Of a stretch of DNA of 64,000 bases, positions 12,460 to 53,803 are shown one piece after another. The notes under the pieces were generated by a model. The model was not told where the DNA came from. It searched no databases and worked only from the letters and a program-made list of their open reading frames with translations. The stretch is from Ciona intestinalis (Eukaryota > Chordata > Ascidiacea > Phlebobranchia > Cionidae): the NCBI RefSeq assembly GCF_000224145.3, contig NC_020177.2:768476-832475 (forward strand), in the 5' to 3' direction. The position numbers and the translations under genes were made by a program. Numbering within the stretch: position 1 is the stretch's first letter; each line of letters opens with the position of its first letter.

Positions 12460-12656
12460 TGTAGTGGGGTGGGGAAAGATGGGACACCTTTAACACATAA
12501 TTTCCAAATAACCTGATCGTGTTTTAAAGAATTAATAACAGTCTGTGGAAGTCGTAAGGATACGGTTTCATAATTCTATGAATGTTCATTGTTTACTACC
12601 AAATGGAAAGAGAAAACAAAATGAAAAGGTTTCCCATCTTCCCCGACCCTACTATA
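12460..12656. mobile_element. Palindromic MITE, near full length
   Basis: Starts GTAGTGGGGTGGGGAAAGAT and ends CCATCTTCCCCGACCCTACT. It ends about 25 bp before the likely acceptor of exon 2 of the sulfotransferase-like gene. Confidence 0.85.
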
Positions 12657-13029
12657 TATATATAGCTCATTCACTTATGTCAGTTTACGTGATGATCGGT
12701 GTTGTGAGTGTGCTGCTGTGCTGACACGAGGTGTATATGAACCATAACATCCGTGTTAGAACGAATGCCGTTGCGCAGTGTGAAGATATGTTACACTCAT
12801 TCATTCTGAAGCATTTGTTATGTACAGCTATCTTAACTAATGGATCGTACAAACCAACGCCTTGGTGGAAATTAGACACAAGTCCGACAGTTATGAAGAA
12901 TATATACCGCCATCACAATTCCTACGTTTTGCAGGTTTTTTATATTAGCGTTAACATGTTGTTAAAACTATTTTGTATCAATTGTACTTGGCGCTACAAA
13001 TGTATATATATTGGTTGGCTGCCGTGATG

Positions 13030-13250
13030 CATGCAGCGATATATTATCCTAGAAGCGCGCCCGCCTGTTACCTAGCGGATACTGAGTTCGATGATGTTAC
13101 CACTAGGCGTCCTTAAAAAGACACTTAACGGCAGTTGCTTTCACCAGCGGTTAGAAGGGTGGGTTGTGCAAAAGCTTCGAATCTTTATCTTTTTAACCAA
13201 CGGACCATAAAGAGACAGACGCGCTAACCACTGTGCTACAGCGGCGTATT
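13030..13250 (-). mobile_element. tRNA-derived SINE
   Basis: The minus strand carries TAGCACAGTGG (A box) and AGATTCGAAGC (B box) about 50 bp apart near 13180-13245. The far side has the AAAGACACTTAACGGCAGTT body. It lies in the last intron of the sulfotransferase-like gene. Confidence 0.75.
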
Positions 13251-13520
13251 TTACGCAAAAAATATTTGTCACAGAGAGTTCCAAAGGATCAACTGTTGGT
13301 GTTTGATTTAAACGACGGCTGGGCACCCCTATGCGAATTTTTGGGCAAAGAGATTCCAGACAAGCCTTTTCCTTTCAAAAATAAATCCGCTTCGTTTATT
13401 TCTGACGCGATCTCACATCATCCTATTCTGCAAAGGATGATTAAAGAAACCATCTTATCTATTGGGACTTTAACTTTTCTTGGAATATACTGCGGCTACA
13501 AAATATGGAAAAGGGTTTAA

Positions 13521-14978
13521 ATAAAGGATTTAAAGAACGCTTTGGTATATATAATTGATTTATTCGACAAAGCATGGTATTTTAAAACTTACGTTTTATA
13601 AGTAGGGAGATCATACTATATTGCTACAAAACACGAAAATATTGCCATTACAATTACCCCGAAATCATACATTAACATCGAGTACTGCAATTAACCAATA
13701 TTTATACTATATGACATATCTTTGCTTTGTCTGTTATAGATTATGCGTATAGCTTTGCGAAAGGCCTGACAAACTAGTTTTCGCGCCCAAAACAATTTAT
13801 CGGGTAAGTGTACAGCAGTGGACGAAAGCCACAACTAAAACTAACATGTCCATGATGCCAAGACTGACGCCTTGGCAAAACAAAGTAAAATCCATCCGGA
13901 GCATAAAAGACCGATAATCACATTAGTTTACAACATTTACCAGTAGGGGACAGGTATGCCTTGACATATAGTAGGGCGGGGGAAGATGGGACACTTTTAG
14001 CATAAATATCCAAATATCCTGATCGTGTTTTAAACAATTAACAACGGTCTATGGGAGTTGTGAAGATACGGTTATATAATTCTTTGAATGATCTTTGATA
14101 CCACCAAATTGGACGAGAAAATAGAATAAAACGGCGTCCCATCTTTCCCCATCCCACTACATTAAGGCATAACATAAGGCTGCTAATCTATTTCAAATAA
14201 TCGTGTGTATGTAGCATGAAGATGTTTCGACAGACGAAACGTTGCTGCAATAACGTTTTACCAGAAGGAAAATTTTAGGTATTGTATTATTCCTGCTGGC
14301 AACAACAGCGGCAAAAAGTATGTAACGCATGAAGAGACGCAGGATAAATGTCACGGTCGAATGAAAGCCCCCAGTGTTCTTACGTTCCAAAAATAAACCT
14401 TTTGATTTTCCCTCGGTTGAATAAACTTCTAGTGAACAAGCCTTTTATACTCTATCGTTCTACGAATACATATTACAAGCCCCCAGTTACAAGCAAAACG
14501 TTTTGTGAGTTACGTCATGGCCTACTCAATACTGCTAATGTAAATATATTTCAATTTAGAGTCCCATCTTCCCCCACATTGTAGTTCTGTATGTTTTCAT
14601 TGCCGAACTTTGAAAAGTTTGCTCTTAATTCAACAATTTATACCTTAGGGGTTATTGAAATGTAAGATACTGATATAATAAAAAGATAATATTTGGAAAA
14701 TATATTCGAAATTCAGTCATTTGCACTTGGAGATAGATTATGAGAACTAGTTTGTTTTTGGAAATATTTGGCAATATGTGCTTAAGTGTTCCATCTTCTC
14801 CTACTGTACTAATATATATTGGTAACATATCATCAGATATTTAAATGAAATTCTGTTCTTTCTGAAAAATGACCAGACAAATATGATTCTTTATATTTTG
14901 AGTGAATTTAAAGTTTAATTTATTAGAATTACTTGATACAGACATAAGTCAACTTTTACAAGAGAAGAAAATAAGTTG
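13521..14978. other. Intergenic, mostly MITE material
   Basis: Full MITE at 13967-14162, a lone MITE right end at about 14555-14577, and the 14670-14749 segment shared with 3932-4010 followed by a MITE right end to about 14810. No exon recognised, although AAG codons run open from about 14942, just after a TACAG acceptor-like site, into the next gene. Confidence 0.6.
13967..14162. mobile_element. Palindromic MITE, full length
   Basis: TATAGTAGGGCGGGGGAAGA at the left and a degenerate complement (CCCATCTTTCCCCATCCCAC) at the right, with the family interior. Confidence 0.85.
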
Positions 14979-15722
14979 ATGCAATACGAATTAGATGTCA
15001 TCCTATCTAAAAATCTGGTGGGCCATTACCGATGTTGTATGTTGGCTGGAGAGGCAGAAGAAGCGAATCGAACCAAAGATCAACTGAAGACGCTGTTTAA
15101 AGAGAAATTCCAAACCTCGCCTTATGAAATCAAAACATTTGCCGACACCATCAGGGGTATAGGAAAACACATGGGAGCAATTTTAATTTATCAAATCGCT
15201 GCCGAGTTTTATGAAAATCAAACAAAAAAAAGTTTGGTGGGAATACTAAATGGCGCTTTAAAAATCCAGAAATCTATCGATACTATGTTATCACGTGACA
15301 AAGAATTAAAACCAATCGTTCAAACCCACGTGATTCCACTGATGCGTGAGATGCGAGAAATGATTCGACGATCTGTTGACGTCAGTGAGGAAGATCGCTG
15401 TTTGTATGAAGCTTCGTGTTTGGCGTGGATAGGAATGAGCTCAGGTTATGTTGGCGATTATAGGGACGTTGAGACAACAAGTAAGAAAGCGATCACCATG
15501 ATGGAGAGTGTGTTCCAGGATGCTTTGTATGGACTTGGCTTGTATGTTCTCGGCGTCTCGTTTCTTAATAGTTTCCGACCAAACGATGCACGCAAATACT
15601 TTGGTGATGCTATAGCAGCCATTGAAAAAGCTGAGGATATCGACAACGCTGCAAAAAAGGAGCTGATTGATCAAGTCAAAGAAGATATTAAAACAGCTGA
15701 TGAAAAATGTTCGCCGCCATGA
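14979..15722 (+). CDS. Helical-repeat (TPR-like) protein, single long exon
   Basis: Open frame of 247 codons from ATG 14979, ending TGA 15722. It is almost entirely alpha-helical by composition; the C-terminal part (SYLAWIGMSSG-like, then YFGDAIAAIEKAEDI) has the A/G/Y spacing of tetratricopeptide hairpins. No signal peptide or membrane segment. The frame is open upstream to an acceptor-like TACAG at 14937-14941, so this may be the last exon of a longer gene whose 5' exons I could not find. The next gene starts about 1.1 kb on, in the same direction. Function unknown; TPR folds usually mediate protein binding. Confidence 0.6.
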   Translation: MQYELDVILSKNLVGHYRCCMLAGEAEEANRTKDQLKTLFKEKFQTSPYEIKTFADTIRGIGKHMGAILIYQIAAEFYENQTKKSLVGILNGALKIQKSIDTMLSRDKELKPIVQTHVIPLMREMREMIRRSVDVSEEDRCLYEASCLAWIGMSSGYVGDYRDVETTSKKAITMMESVFQDALYGLGLYVLGVSFLNSFRPNDARKYFGDAIAAIEKAEDIDNAAKKELIDQVKEDIKTADEKCSPP

Positions 15723-16822
15723 AATAATCGCCCATGTATTCATCGCATGCAATTATTGATATGATTTAATCCAATGTCTGCTCCCAACTTTTTATGATTT
15801 TATTCCCGCTTTTCAAATTGCCAGAATCGTTTCACTTTAAATTTGTTTGAAACAGAAGATTTAAAGCCATAACAAGAGTAGACAACTTTAACGGGGGTAG
15901 CATCGCATTTATCCATTTACCGGCGTTTATATTTTTATAATGTCATCGGATAAAAAATGCTTGATTAAATATGCTTAAACTTCTTTGCAAGTTTCTTTTT
16001 TTTGAAAAAAGCGAAATCTGTAAATAGTTTTTGGATTGCATTACCAATGATATAAGCTGTAATTTAAATTCTATAATTTTTTAAATGACGTTCATTGAAT
16101 GATTAAAAAACTGTATAGTTCAAAAATTTTTGAATTTTTAGTGACGCTCGTTAAACAAACAATTAAAACATATTGTCATGCTGGTTAAAATGTAACGCGA
16201 CAGTAATATAGCAGGGCGAGGTAAGATGGGATATTGTTTTCTCCTCTTTTTATCCCAATGTAAACAAGGAATTTTCCAGAATTATATCCTCTCAACTCTA
16301 AAAAAACGTTGTTAATTGTTAATTCACGATCACGAAATATGGGATTTCGGTGCTAATATCCATCTTACCCCACAGTAATACATCATAAATGGTTCGCAAC
16401 GTTTCCTTTAAAAGCACATTGACCATTATTCGATAGTGTGGATTGAGTTTGCGTGATGAGCAATAACCTCATGGCGTATATTGGCAGCGTCATAACATCC
16501 GTTGAATTGTTTACGCTTGTGTAGATGCCAGAATTATATGGGGATTTCCTTCGCATGTTTTCAATAAGGTAGAAGACATTCCATCTTACGCTCGGTTGGT
16601 TACAATCTTACACGCAGTTGTACGCGTGTAGTATAGGTATATGCAACACTCTTGTCTGTCTAATTTATTTAGTTCATTTTTGTAGTTATTTATTTACCGA
16701 AAGAATCTTAAAGGAATGAAATGCAGTCGTGGAGAATACGTTCGTCTGTCAGTTGAACCGAAAGATAACTTTAGTTTATGAACAGTTTAATTGAAATCAA
16801 TTAATTCTCCACCAATATGCAG
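15723..16822. other. Spacer between TPR-like and KAP genes
   Basis: AT-rich. Contains a degenerate MITE (about 16206-16380). A candidate first KAP exon at 16721-16739 (MQSWRI, then donor GTTCGT) has the right phase to join 16823, but this is weakly supported. Confidence 0.45.
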
Positions 16823-19800
16823 GAAGATTATTGAACGACAATATAGGAGAAGTCGATTACTTGCAACACACAGTATACGCACAAGCACTTGCACAACAGA
16901 TAAAGCTATCTACTTGCCCGGTAACTATTGCTATCTTTGCTAAATGGGGAAGTGGAAAAAGTTTTCTTTTAAAGCAAATAGAAAGTAGGTTCTTACCACA
17001 AAGCAGTAAAAACAATATGTTTTATGTATTTTAAAGGTTTGCTCCGGTCTTATACATCAAATGCGCAGCCAATAAAACCGCGTCGTTGGACATAGAGATG
17101 TTCTGTATTCATTTTCTTGTTGATTACAACTTTTATCTTGCTACTTAGTTTAATGGCGGTCGCGCCCCAATGGTTTGTTGCTGCCGCGAGTTTGACTGCT
17201 ATGCGACTGACGTCATCCGGACTACTGCTTGTGCTGCTTGCGATATTAATTGGGCTTCTATCCTGCACTGACAGACCTACGTCCACAAACTTTGTTCAGG
17301 TTCTCTTTTACGCCATGTTTACACGGTTGCCAATTCGCAAGAAAACGCCCAATATTAATCAAGCAAAGAAAGAAGATATAAAACTTACCCAAGCCACGTT
17401 GATCCAAACTCGGGACGATTTAGGAATGTCTTACGAAAACACGAAGACGATAAAGTTAGTCGTAAAATTAACGAATAAGTGAACGCAACTTATTTATACC
17501 AGGGTTGCGAAACAGCGAAATTCGTTATAACACGGGTGTTTGGTTTCATACACCTCGTGTCCGCTTACTTGTTACCACGTATGTAACTTCATGAGTGATT
17601 ACTGTTAAGTGTTTCACCCAAGCACATGTACGTCCACAATGGTAGCAGCATCGAGCCTTGAAACCATATCTCTTGAATCGACACACACACGCCCACAATG
17701 CCCCGCCCATTTCCTTTTACCGACTAACGAGTTGTTTGTGTTTCACAGATATGTTTACGTCGATTACAACGCGTGGGAGTTTGCTGGCAGTGACAACCTG
17801 TGGGCGGGGTTGGTGACGAAACTGGTCGATGAAATTGAGGCAGAATTTGGAGTTGTAACAACTCGTGTATTCCGAACCATCTCGCTTGACACCAAGTGTA
17901 AAGTAACAACCCCTTCTGCCAAGAAGTATCGTTTCTGCTCTCACTTAGTTGATAACCCAAAAACTACTTTCATGATTCCGAATATCTTGTTATTCATCCT
18001 ATGCTTACTCGTTATAATTGTATTGCCAATTATAGCAACGTACGTCATCAAGTATATACCAACATCTACCAAATCAGTAAGTTTGAATTTAAAATATAAT
18101 ACAGTGGGGTAAAACGGGAATCTGTTGGCCTCTTTGTCCCATATTTTCCAATCATGTTATGTACAATGGCGCTCTTTTATAAACAGTCATAAGGTTATGG
18201 TTATATAAATCTGTAAATAATCTTTGTTGGCCACCAACTGAAAGTACATAATGGGGTGAAACATGTTCCATATTACCCCACCCTACAATACAAATAAATA
18301 TCACAGTTTATAAAACTATGTTGTTACAGAAATCTACCCCTACTACAGTATCTGCAGTTGTAACTCGTGTCATCTCATTCCTACCACTAACAGTCGCTAC
18401 ACTGGTCACCGTTGGGAAACTAATATGGGCAATGTTGTTCACTCAACGACAAATGATTACTTCTACTATTAGTGGTACAAAAGGAAACTTGGCAATGGAG
18501 CTCGGGTTCATGAAGAAAGTCAAGAATGAGGTCAACATATGAGTTTATAGCAAGGAACGCATATACCACTCAACTAATTAAGATGACACGTATAGGAAGC
18601 GTAATGTTTCTCTTTTTCCCATTTTTTTACGATTAGGAAATGTGAGTCTACTGGGTTATTGAGGTAAGATGGTTCATATTTTTCGTTCGCATTTATCTTC
18701 CCATTTGGTAGTAAACAATCAATATTTGCACAATTATATAACCGTATCCTCATCGTCTCTGCTGAAAGAGCGTTGTGAATTGTTTAAAACACGATTCAGT
18801 TGGGAAATGTGGGATTTTATGCGCTATAACGGTACCCATCACAGTACTATAACACACTCATAGCCGTTATATGTTTGAAATATATACATCCAGCTATCGG
18901 AATGGCGTTGCGGTTGGTTCAGACTGCAACGTATATCATTTCAGCGGTATATTTATTTTCTCCAGGTTCATACGATCGTTGACTTGATACGAACCGTGGA
19001 ATTTATAAACGACGTCGAATACAAAATAATTATCGCAATTGATGATTTGGACCGAATACAATTAAGTCAAGTAAGTATTTATGTTTCATGGCAAACATAT
19101 CAATGGTGTATGGAGTATTGTCCGTTTGTAGCAAATTGTCTACGAAATTTATGCATTATAATTAATTATATAATGTCAATTCAAGCACAATAGTTGTTAT
19201 AGCGCAGAATTGAGAATTGGGTTATCCATAAATGACTATGACAAAGAACAAAAACAGCTGTTCGATGAAAAAGGATCTATAAGGCCACTAACGTGCCCAA
19301 AGATGTAAAAAAGTTTTGATAACGTTGTTTATACAGGTTAAGTCCGTTTTGGAGGCAGTGAGCATTTTATTGAGTGACCGATCGTCACCGTTTGTTTGTT
19401 TGATCGCAGTAGATTCCAGAGTAGCCGTCAAATGTATAGAAGAAGACATGGGAACTGCTTTACTTGAAGTAAACGTTAATGGTCACGAATATTTAAAGAA
19501 AATCATCAACTTGCCTTTCTGTTTACCTGAGGTGAGGTTTTATAAGATTTCTATGTTTAATAGGATTTCTATGTGACACATCGGTTAGGCCTACATGGTG
19601 GTTAACTCGCCTGCCTTTAGCTCAGAGGCTCTGCTGGGTACGAGACTTGCCGCTATTAATATCACTTTGTATAATGAACCGTGGACAAGACCCTAAACGG
19701 CAATCGCTTAAACAGTGGTTACTAATGGGTTGTCTAAATTGTCAGCAATACACCAAAGAAACAATCACCCACAAAGTCATATATACGTTTAACTCGTAAG

Positions 19801-21658
19801 CGGGCACGGGGTGTATAACACAGAACACCCTTGTTATAACGACTGTCGTTGCCTCGCTTGCTAGGACAAATTAGTTTCATTCAATTATTCTCGTTGATTT
19901 ATATTGAAATTTTTATGGTTCATTTTTTATAGATAAGCAGTGAGAAAAGAAAGAGATATACGGTTGGTTTGATAAAACAAGCAGATGACACTTGCGAGGA
20001 AACGCCCAGAGGTATTTTTTAAGACAACTCTTAAAAAGAACAACTGTTCGACAAAAAGGGATCTATGCGGCAACTAACGTGCCCAATATGCAATAAACAA
20101 ATCTCTTATATATTCTATTAGGTCGTGAAGAGGCAACGGATACTATTGACGATTCAAATAACATGACTTTATGCGACTTCATGTTTAAATGCAGGTGAAT
20201 AATAAGATGGTTGTTGTAAACGTACAGTGTCGTGGCACAATGGTAAGCACTTGGGTGTGGTCCAGAGGCCACAATAGAGGCTCCACGTTTATACCCATTG
20301 TGGGCGTATACGTCGATGGGCAAGACGTCTATATTGTCTGCCATACATAAAAAATGAAAAATTTTAAAACAACTATTCACCTACGAATTACATACGTGGT
20401 AACTCGTAAGCGGGCACGAGGTGCATGAAACAGCAGAACACTTGTGGTATATAACGACTGCCGTTGCCCCGCGACGTGAGGATAAATATTTAACCGTATC
20501 ATACATCACCATCACCCCACACAGGGAAACCTTCTACGGCAAAACTGTTCAATCGTTTTTAACCGGCAACCCTCGACAAGTGAAACGTCTGTTCAACGTG
20601 ATCTCAGTAACTTGTATGATTATACATGGCTTTCAAGAAGCGGTGAGAAATTCTAACTTTTACATTTTGAAATTTATAGCAATCTTCCGTTTTTTTCCGC
20701 TATATTTTATGTCTGGCTTGTATATTTAAAAGAAAGTGTGGAGAGTGCCTTTCACAGTCAATTGTTATTTCAACCCCGAACATATGATTTGTTCGCCCTC
20801 GTATATTTTCTGTTTGCCACACTTCTTCACTAATATTCCATCTCCTGTGTCTCTTCACATTAGAGTGGTGAAAGACTTCTGAAAGATTCACTCGCCGAAC
20901 AAATTGTTGCTTGGGTTATTGGTATAGAGCAGTGGCCGGACAAAATGCGTCACATACTACAGACGATAACTAATTTAGAAACAAAGATAGCAGCATGTGT
21001 AATGGTGGACTACGGTGAAAATGATGCATTACTGAAGATATACAAAAAGTTGGTGTATTATTATTTTTTTCATTCCTAACTGTATTGGTTAAACGGTATA
21101 AGCTTATAGATTATAAAACTGTCCGGTGCCTGCCTATGGTTCAAAGCCTATATCGGCCTACGGGTTCGAGGCTCGACACTACTATAGTATTGGGGGCGTG
21201 TTTCCCTGGGCAAGACACTAAACAGCAATTCTGCCAATCCAACGGTAACTTTTGGGTTAAGGATAAATAGGTTATAGTAGGGTGGGGGAAGACGGGACAC
21301 ATAAACAAAAAACATTCAAAGAATTATAAAACCGTATTCTCAGGACTCTCATAGACCGGTTTTAATTGTTTAAAACACGATTAGGATATTTAGATATTGT
21401 TTGCTAAAGGTGTCCCACCTTCCCCACCCTACTATATATATATATTAATTCATATTTTTCTCGATGTTTTAAAACACAAGAATAACACACAAATTTACAG
21501 TGTTAATATTTTTAAGACATTGCAAAGAATCAACGAATGCTGAAGCTTTAACTGAAGAAGATGTTAAATTTGAAGATTTTCTTATGGAGAACACGTGGTT
21601 AACAGCACGAATCGCCAAGTCATATCTTCCATATACAATTAACTTACATCCGATGTAA
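16823..21658 (+). CDS. KAP-family P-loop NTPase with four membrane helices (5' end missing)
   Basis: Eleven exons: 16823-16988, 17098-17478, 17749-18076, 18330-18530, 18966-19070, 19337-19531, 19933-20011, 20122-20194, 20525-20642, 20864-21054, 21517-21658; all phases join, giving about 660 codons. In order: Walker A AKWGSGKSFLL; two hydrophobic helices; DYNAWEFAGSDNLWAGLV; helices 3 and 4; LGFMKKV; Walker B IIIAIDDLDRI; sensor-like CLIAVDSRVAVKCIE; GHEYLKKIINLP; GNPRQVKRLFNV; C-terminal YLPYTINLHPM-stop. Membrane helices between Walker A and B are the hallmark of KAP NTPases such as Kidins220 and NKPD1, whose core this follows to the end. No ankyrin repeats upstream and no Kidins220 tail downstream are visible, so it resembles NKPD1 in layout. 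Exon 1/2 and 10/11 junctions are least certain. The initiator exon is not established. Confidence 0.85.
17490..17690. mobile_element. SINE fragment in KAP intron 2
   Basis: Contains ACACGGGTGTTTGGTTTCAT (tail part) and CACAATGGTAGCAGCATCGA, the landmarks of the composite SINE. It makes a spurious ORF at 17609-17750 that runs into exon 3. Confidence 0.65.
18100..18296. mobile_element. Palindromic MITE, diverged
   Basis: ACAGTGGGGTAAAACGGGAA at one end, TTACCCCACCCTACAATA at the other, inside KAP intron 3. Confidence 0.7.
18655..18856. mobile_element. MITE, GGTACCC subfamily, diverged
   Basis: GAGGTAAGATGG start, interior TTTGGTAGTAAACAATC and AACACGATTCAG, end GGTACCCATC. KAP intron 4. Confidence 0.65.
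19585..19885 (+). mobile_element. Composite SINE, near full length
   Basis: The longest copy here: a head with TGGTGGTTAACTCGCC, body ACAAGACCCTAAACGGCAAT, a middle part with TGGTTACTAATGGGTTGTCT, and the tail GTAAGCGGGCACGGGGTG, AACACCCTTGTTATAACG. Fragments elsewhere match different parts, so the pieces belong to one family of roughly 300 bp. KAP intron 6. Confidence 0.75.
20215..20475. mobile_element. SINE, rearranged copy
   Basis: CGTGGCACAATGGTAAGCAC resembles an A-box head; ATGGGCAAGACGTC the body; GTAAGCGGGCACGAGGTG the tail. KAP intron 8. Confidence 0.65.
21110..21255 (+). mobile_element. SINE fragment with B box
   Basis: GGGTTCGAGGC matches a B box; followed by TGGGCAAGACACTAAACAGC. 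KAP intron 10. Confidence 0.65.
21273..21438. mobile_element. Palindromic MITE
   Basis: TATAGTAGGGTGGGGGAAGA on the left; CCACCTTCCCCACCCTACTA on the right. KAP intron 10. Confidence 0.8.
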
Positions 21659-22350
21659 ATTAAGTAATTCAAATAAACACTCCTAATAATGAACTGCGGG
21701 GTAAAATGAATACTATTAGCTCTTAATATTTGATATTTTCTGAATGCTTTTTTATTATCAACGCTTTATTAGAGTCGCGTGGTTATGGGTGTATAACTAT
21801 GCAAACTTTGGTTATTGTCAAATGGGAAATAAAAGAGACTGGCCTATTTTACCCCAACCTGTTATGTATGGTACAAAGCGGGTTGAAAAAGATGCATAAA
21901 AGCAGTGCGCTTGTTAGTTGCTACGTAGCTTATAACCTAACTGATAGATTAGAAGTAATAGTTTTACACGCAAAAACTAATTTGTTCTTCACGAATCTTT
22001 TTGTTTTCGCTCACATGAATTATGTTTAAAACATTGTAATAAATATATCAACTCACATTTGCGTAGAGAAAATATATAAAACACCGCGTTCAATCAAAGT
22101 CAGCGTAATTTTGTGTGGACATAAAAACTCATTCGTATTGAACGCTTATTCCCCCAATTAAGTAATCGTACAAACTTACTTTATGCGCTGTGGCTGAATT
22201 CTCGTGGTATCTTGACTTGATGTTGTTTGTTTCCGTTCTTTGGTTGATATATTTATAGCATTATTGTCAGCAGTTAATACAAAACCTGAATACGATTCAC
22301 AGAAGACTATATAGCACATATATACACACTGTCCGCTAAATATGTCTAAT

Positions 22351-22547
22351 ATAGTCAGGGTGGGGAAAGATGGGACACCTTTAGCACATAATATCGAAAT
22401 AACCTGATCGTGTTTTAAACATTTAACAATGGTCTATGGGAGATGTAAGAAAACAGTTTTATAATTCTTTGAATGTTCTTTGTTTACTACAATATGTGAC
22501 GGGAAAATAGAATGATAAGGTGTCCCATATTCCCCTAACCTACTATT
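22351..22547. mobile_element. Palindromic MITE, full length
   Basis: TATAGTCAGGGTGGGGAAAG to CCCCTAACCTACTATT with the complete family interior. Confidence 0.8.
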
Positions 22548-22976
22548 TGTATATCAAAAAACACTTGAATTATAACTCTGCAAGCCTTCAATAATAAACA
22601 GACTTTCAATCTCCGCCTTCAAACCTCAACCATCCTACAGACTTACACAACCTCATTAGTACAAACCAACTCAGCAAAGCAGAAAACATTTTGATTACTT
22701 TTGCCTCGCTTGCGCGAGTGTAAAGGTCCCCGCTGATTGGTTAAAAGCCGTAGGCAACGTGGTGCAATGATTTACGCAAAATTGGTTTTATGCGTTTATT
22801 TGTGATCAAACGTGCTAAACAGTATGGCATAGACAGTTCAACGTGTATTTGTTCTGGCTTTTGTAATCGACATATAATAGTGGGGGAGCGGAAGCACCTA
22901 ATATCCCATATTTCATAATCGTGTTTTAGAGTTTGGCAATTAACAAGGATATTTTTGCGAGCGAATACGAACATTA

Positions 22977-23173
22977 ATATAGTAGGATGGGGGAAGATGG
23001 AACACCTTTTCATTCTATTTTCTCGTACATTTTGGTAGTAAACAAAGAACATTTAAAGAATTATAAACCCGTATCCTCACGACTCCAACACAATGTTGTT
23101 AAATCTTTAAAACACGACCAGGATATTTAAATATTATGTGCTAAAGGTGTCCCATCTTCCCCCACCCCACTAT
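22977..23173. mobile_element. Palindromic MITE, full length
   Basis: TATAGTAGGATGGGGGAAGA to CCATCTTCCCCCACCCCACT; one of the best-preserved copies. Confidence 0.85.
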
Positions 23174-23401
23174 AACTACTAACGTTGCAATAGAGGAGTT
23201 GTTATCATGTCTTGAGTTTTCTTAACTAAGGTGCTGATTATCTAATACCTGGAAAACTACAGCTGTGAGAAAAAAAGTTTGAAACCGTTTGTTTATATTT
23301 CTAAATCCCTGGTCTCATACACTGTATATCAACTACACATTTTCATCTCATTATAAATTGTATTCAACAAATGCATGATTTGGATGAGGAAATAAACGAA
23401 A

Positions 23402-53536
<30,135 letters not shown>

Positions 53537-53766
53537 TTTTCGACCAATAGAATTACAACATAAACGACATCGTGATATACTTAAAAATAAAAGACTAGAC
53601 GGCTGTATGATTTTAAAAACACGACAATATCTTCAATTTACATAACACAGAAACGTAACCAAATATTGAAAACTAAGAATAAAAGATGAACAAGTCAATA
53701 CTTCGCGTTCATACTTTGGTTTAAACTTTTTCTCTCGTTCTCTTCTTTCCCGTACATTTTTCACAG

Positions 53767-53803
53767 ACATGGCGCCCTCTATAACTTATAGAGGGCGCCA
53801 TGT
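53767..53803. promoter_or_regulatory. Perfect 37-bp palindrome upstream of PHIP start
   Basis: ACATGGCGCCCTCTATAA, one C, then its exact reverse complement: 18-bp arms, 1-nt loop. It lies about 230 bp upstream of the PHIP start codon. Each arm holds AGAGGGCGC (CTCF-core-like) and GCCATGT (YY1-like). Regulatory role inferred. Confidence 0.5.

Larger units (their letters stand above)
11752..13520 (+). pseudogene. Sulfotransferase-family gene with in-frame stop, probably broken
   Basis: Three exons: 11752-12003, about 12682-12934 and 13275-13520. The first encodes MKVILASFHKNGTKS, matching the PAPS-binding loop (K-x-GT-K-S) of a small sulfotransferase-like family, then a TAG at 11872-11874 where a Trp codon is expected (YHGND-stop-MRIL), after which the family-like sequence resumes (VGGTVEDFRRMY). 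Exon 2 ends in KPTPWWKLDTSP and HHNSYVLQ; exon 3 continues VPKDQLLVFDLNDGWAPLCE and CEFLGKEIPDKPF, and finishes with a C-terminal membrane helix. The start of exon 2 is also out of frame: TTACGTGATGAT reads LRDD in one frame and HEVYMNHN in another. One TGG-to-TAG change plus a 1-nt shift fits a pseudogene, but an assembly error or a segregating null allele is possible. Confidence 0.65.
21659..23401. other. Convergent intergenic region with MITEs
   Basis: Lies between the 3' ends of the KAP gene (+) and the PHIP/BRWD gene (-). It contains MITEs at 22351-22547 and 22977-23173 and a MITE left half near 22877-22930. The open frame at 21730-22029 shows no domain. Confidence 0.6.

Noticed and set aside
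13172..13247. Functional tRNA gene (A and B boxes on minus strand)
   Set aside because: No complete cloverleaf or acceptor stem could be drawn, and the sequence continues into a SINE body.
17609..17750. N-terminal part of the ORF 17609-18112 as KAP coding sequence
   Set aside because: It is SINE sequence before the TTTCACAG acceptor at 17748; only 17749-18076 fits the KAP frame.
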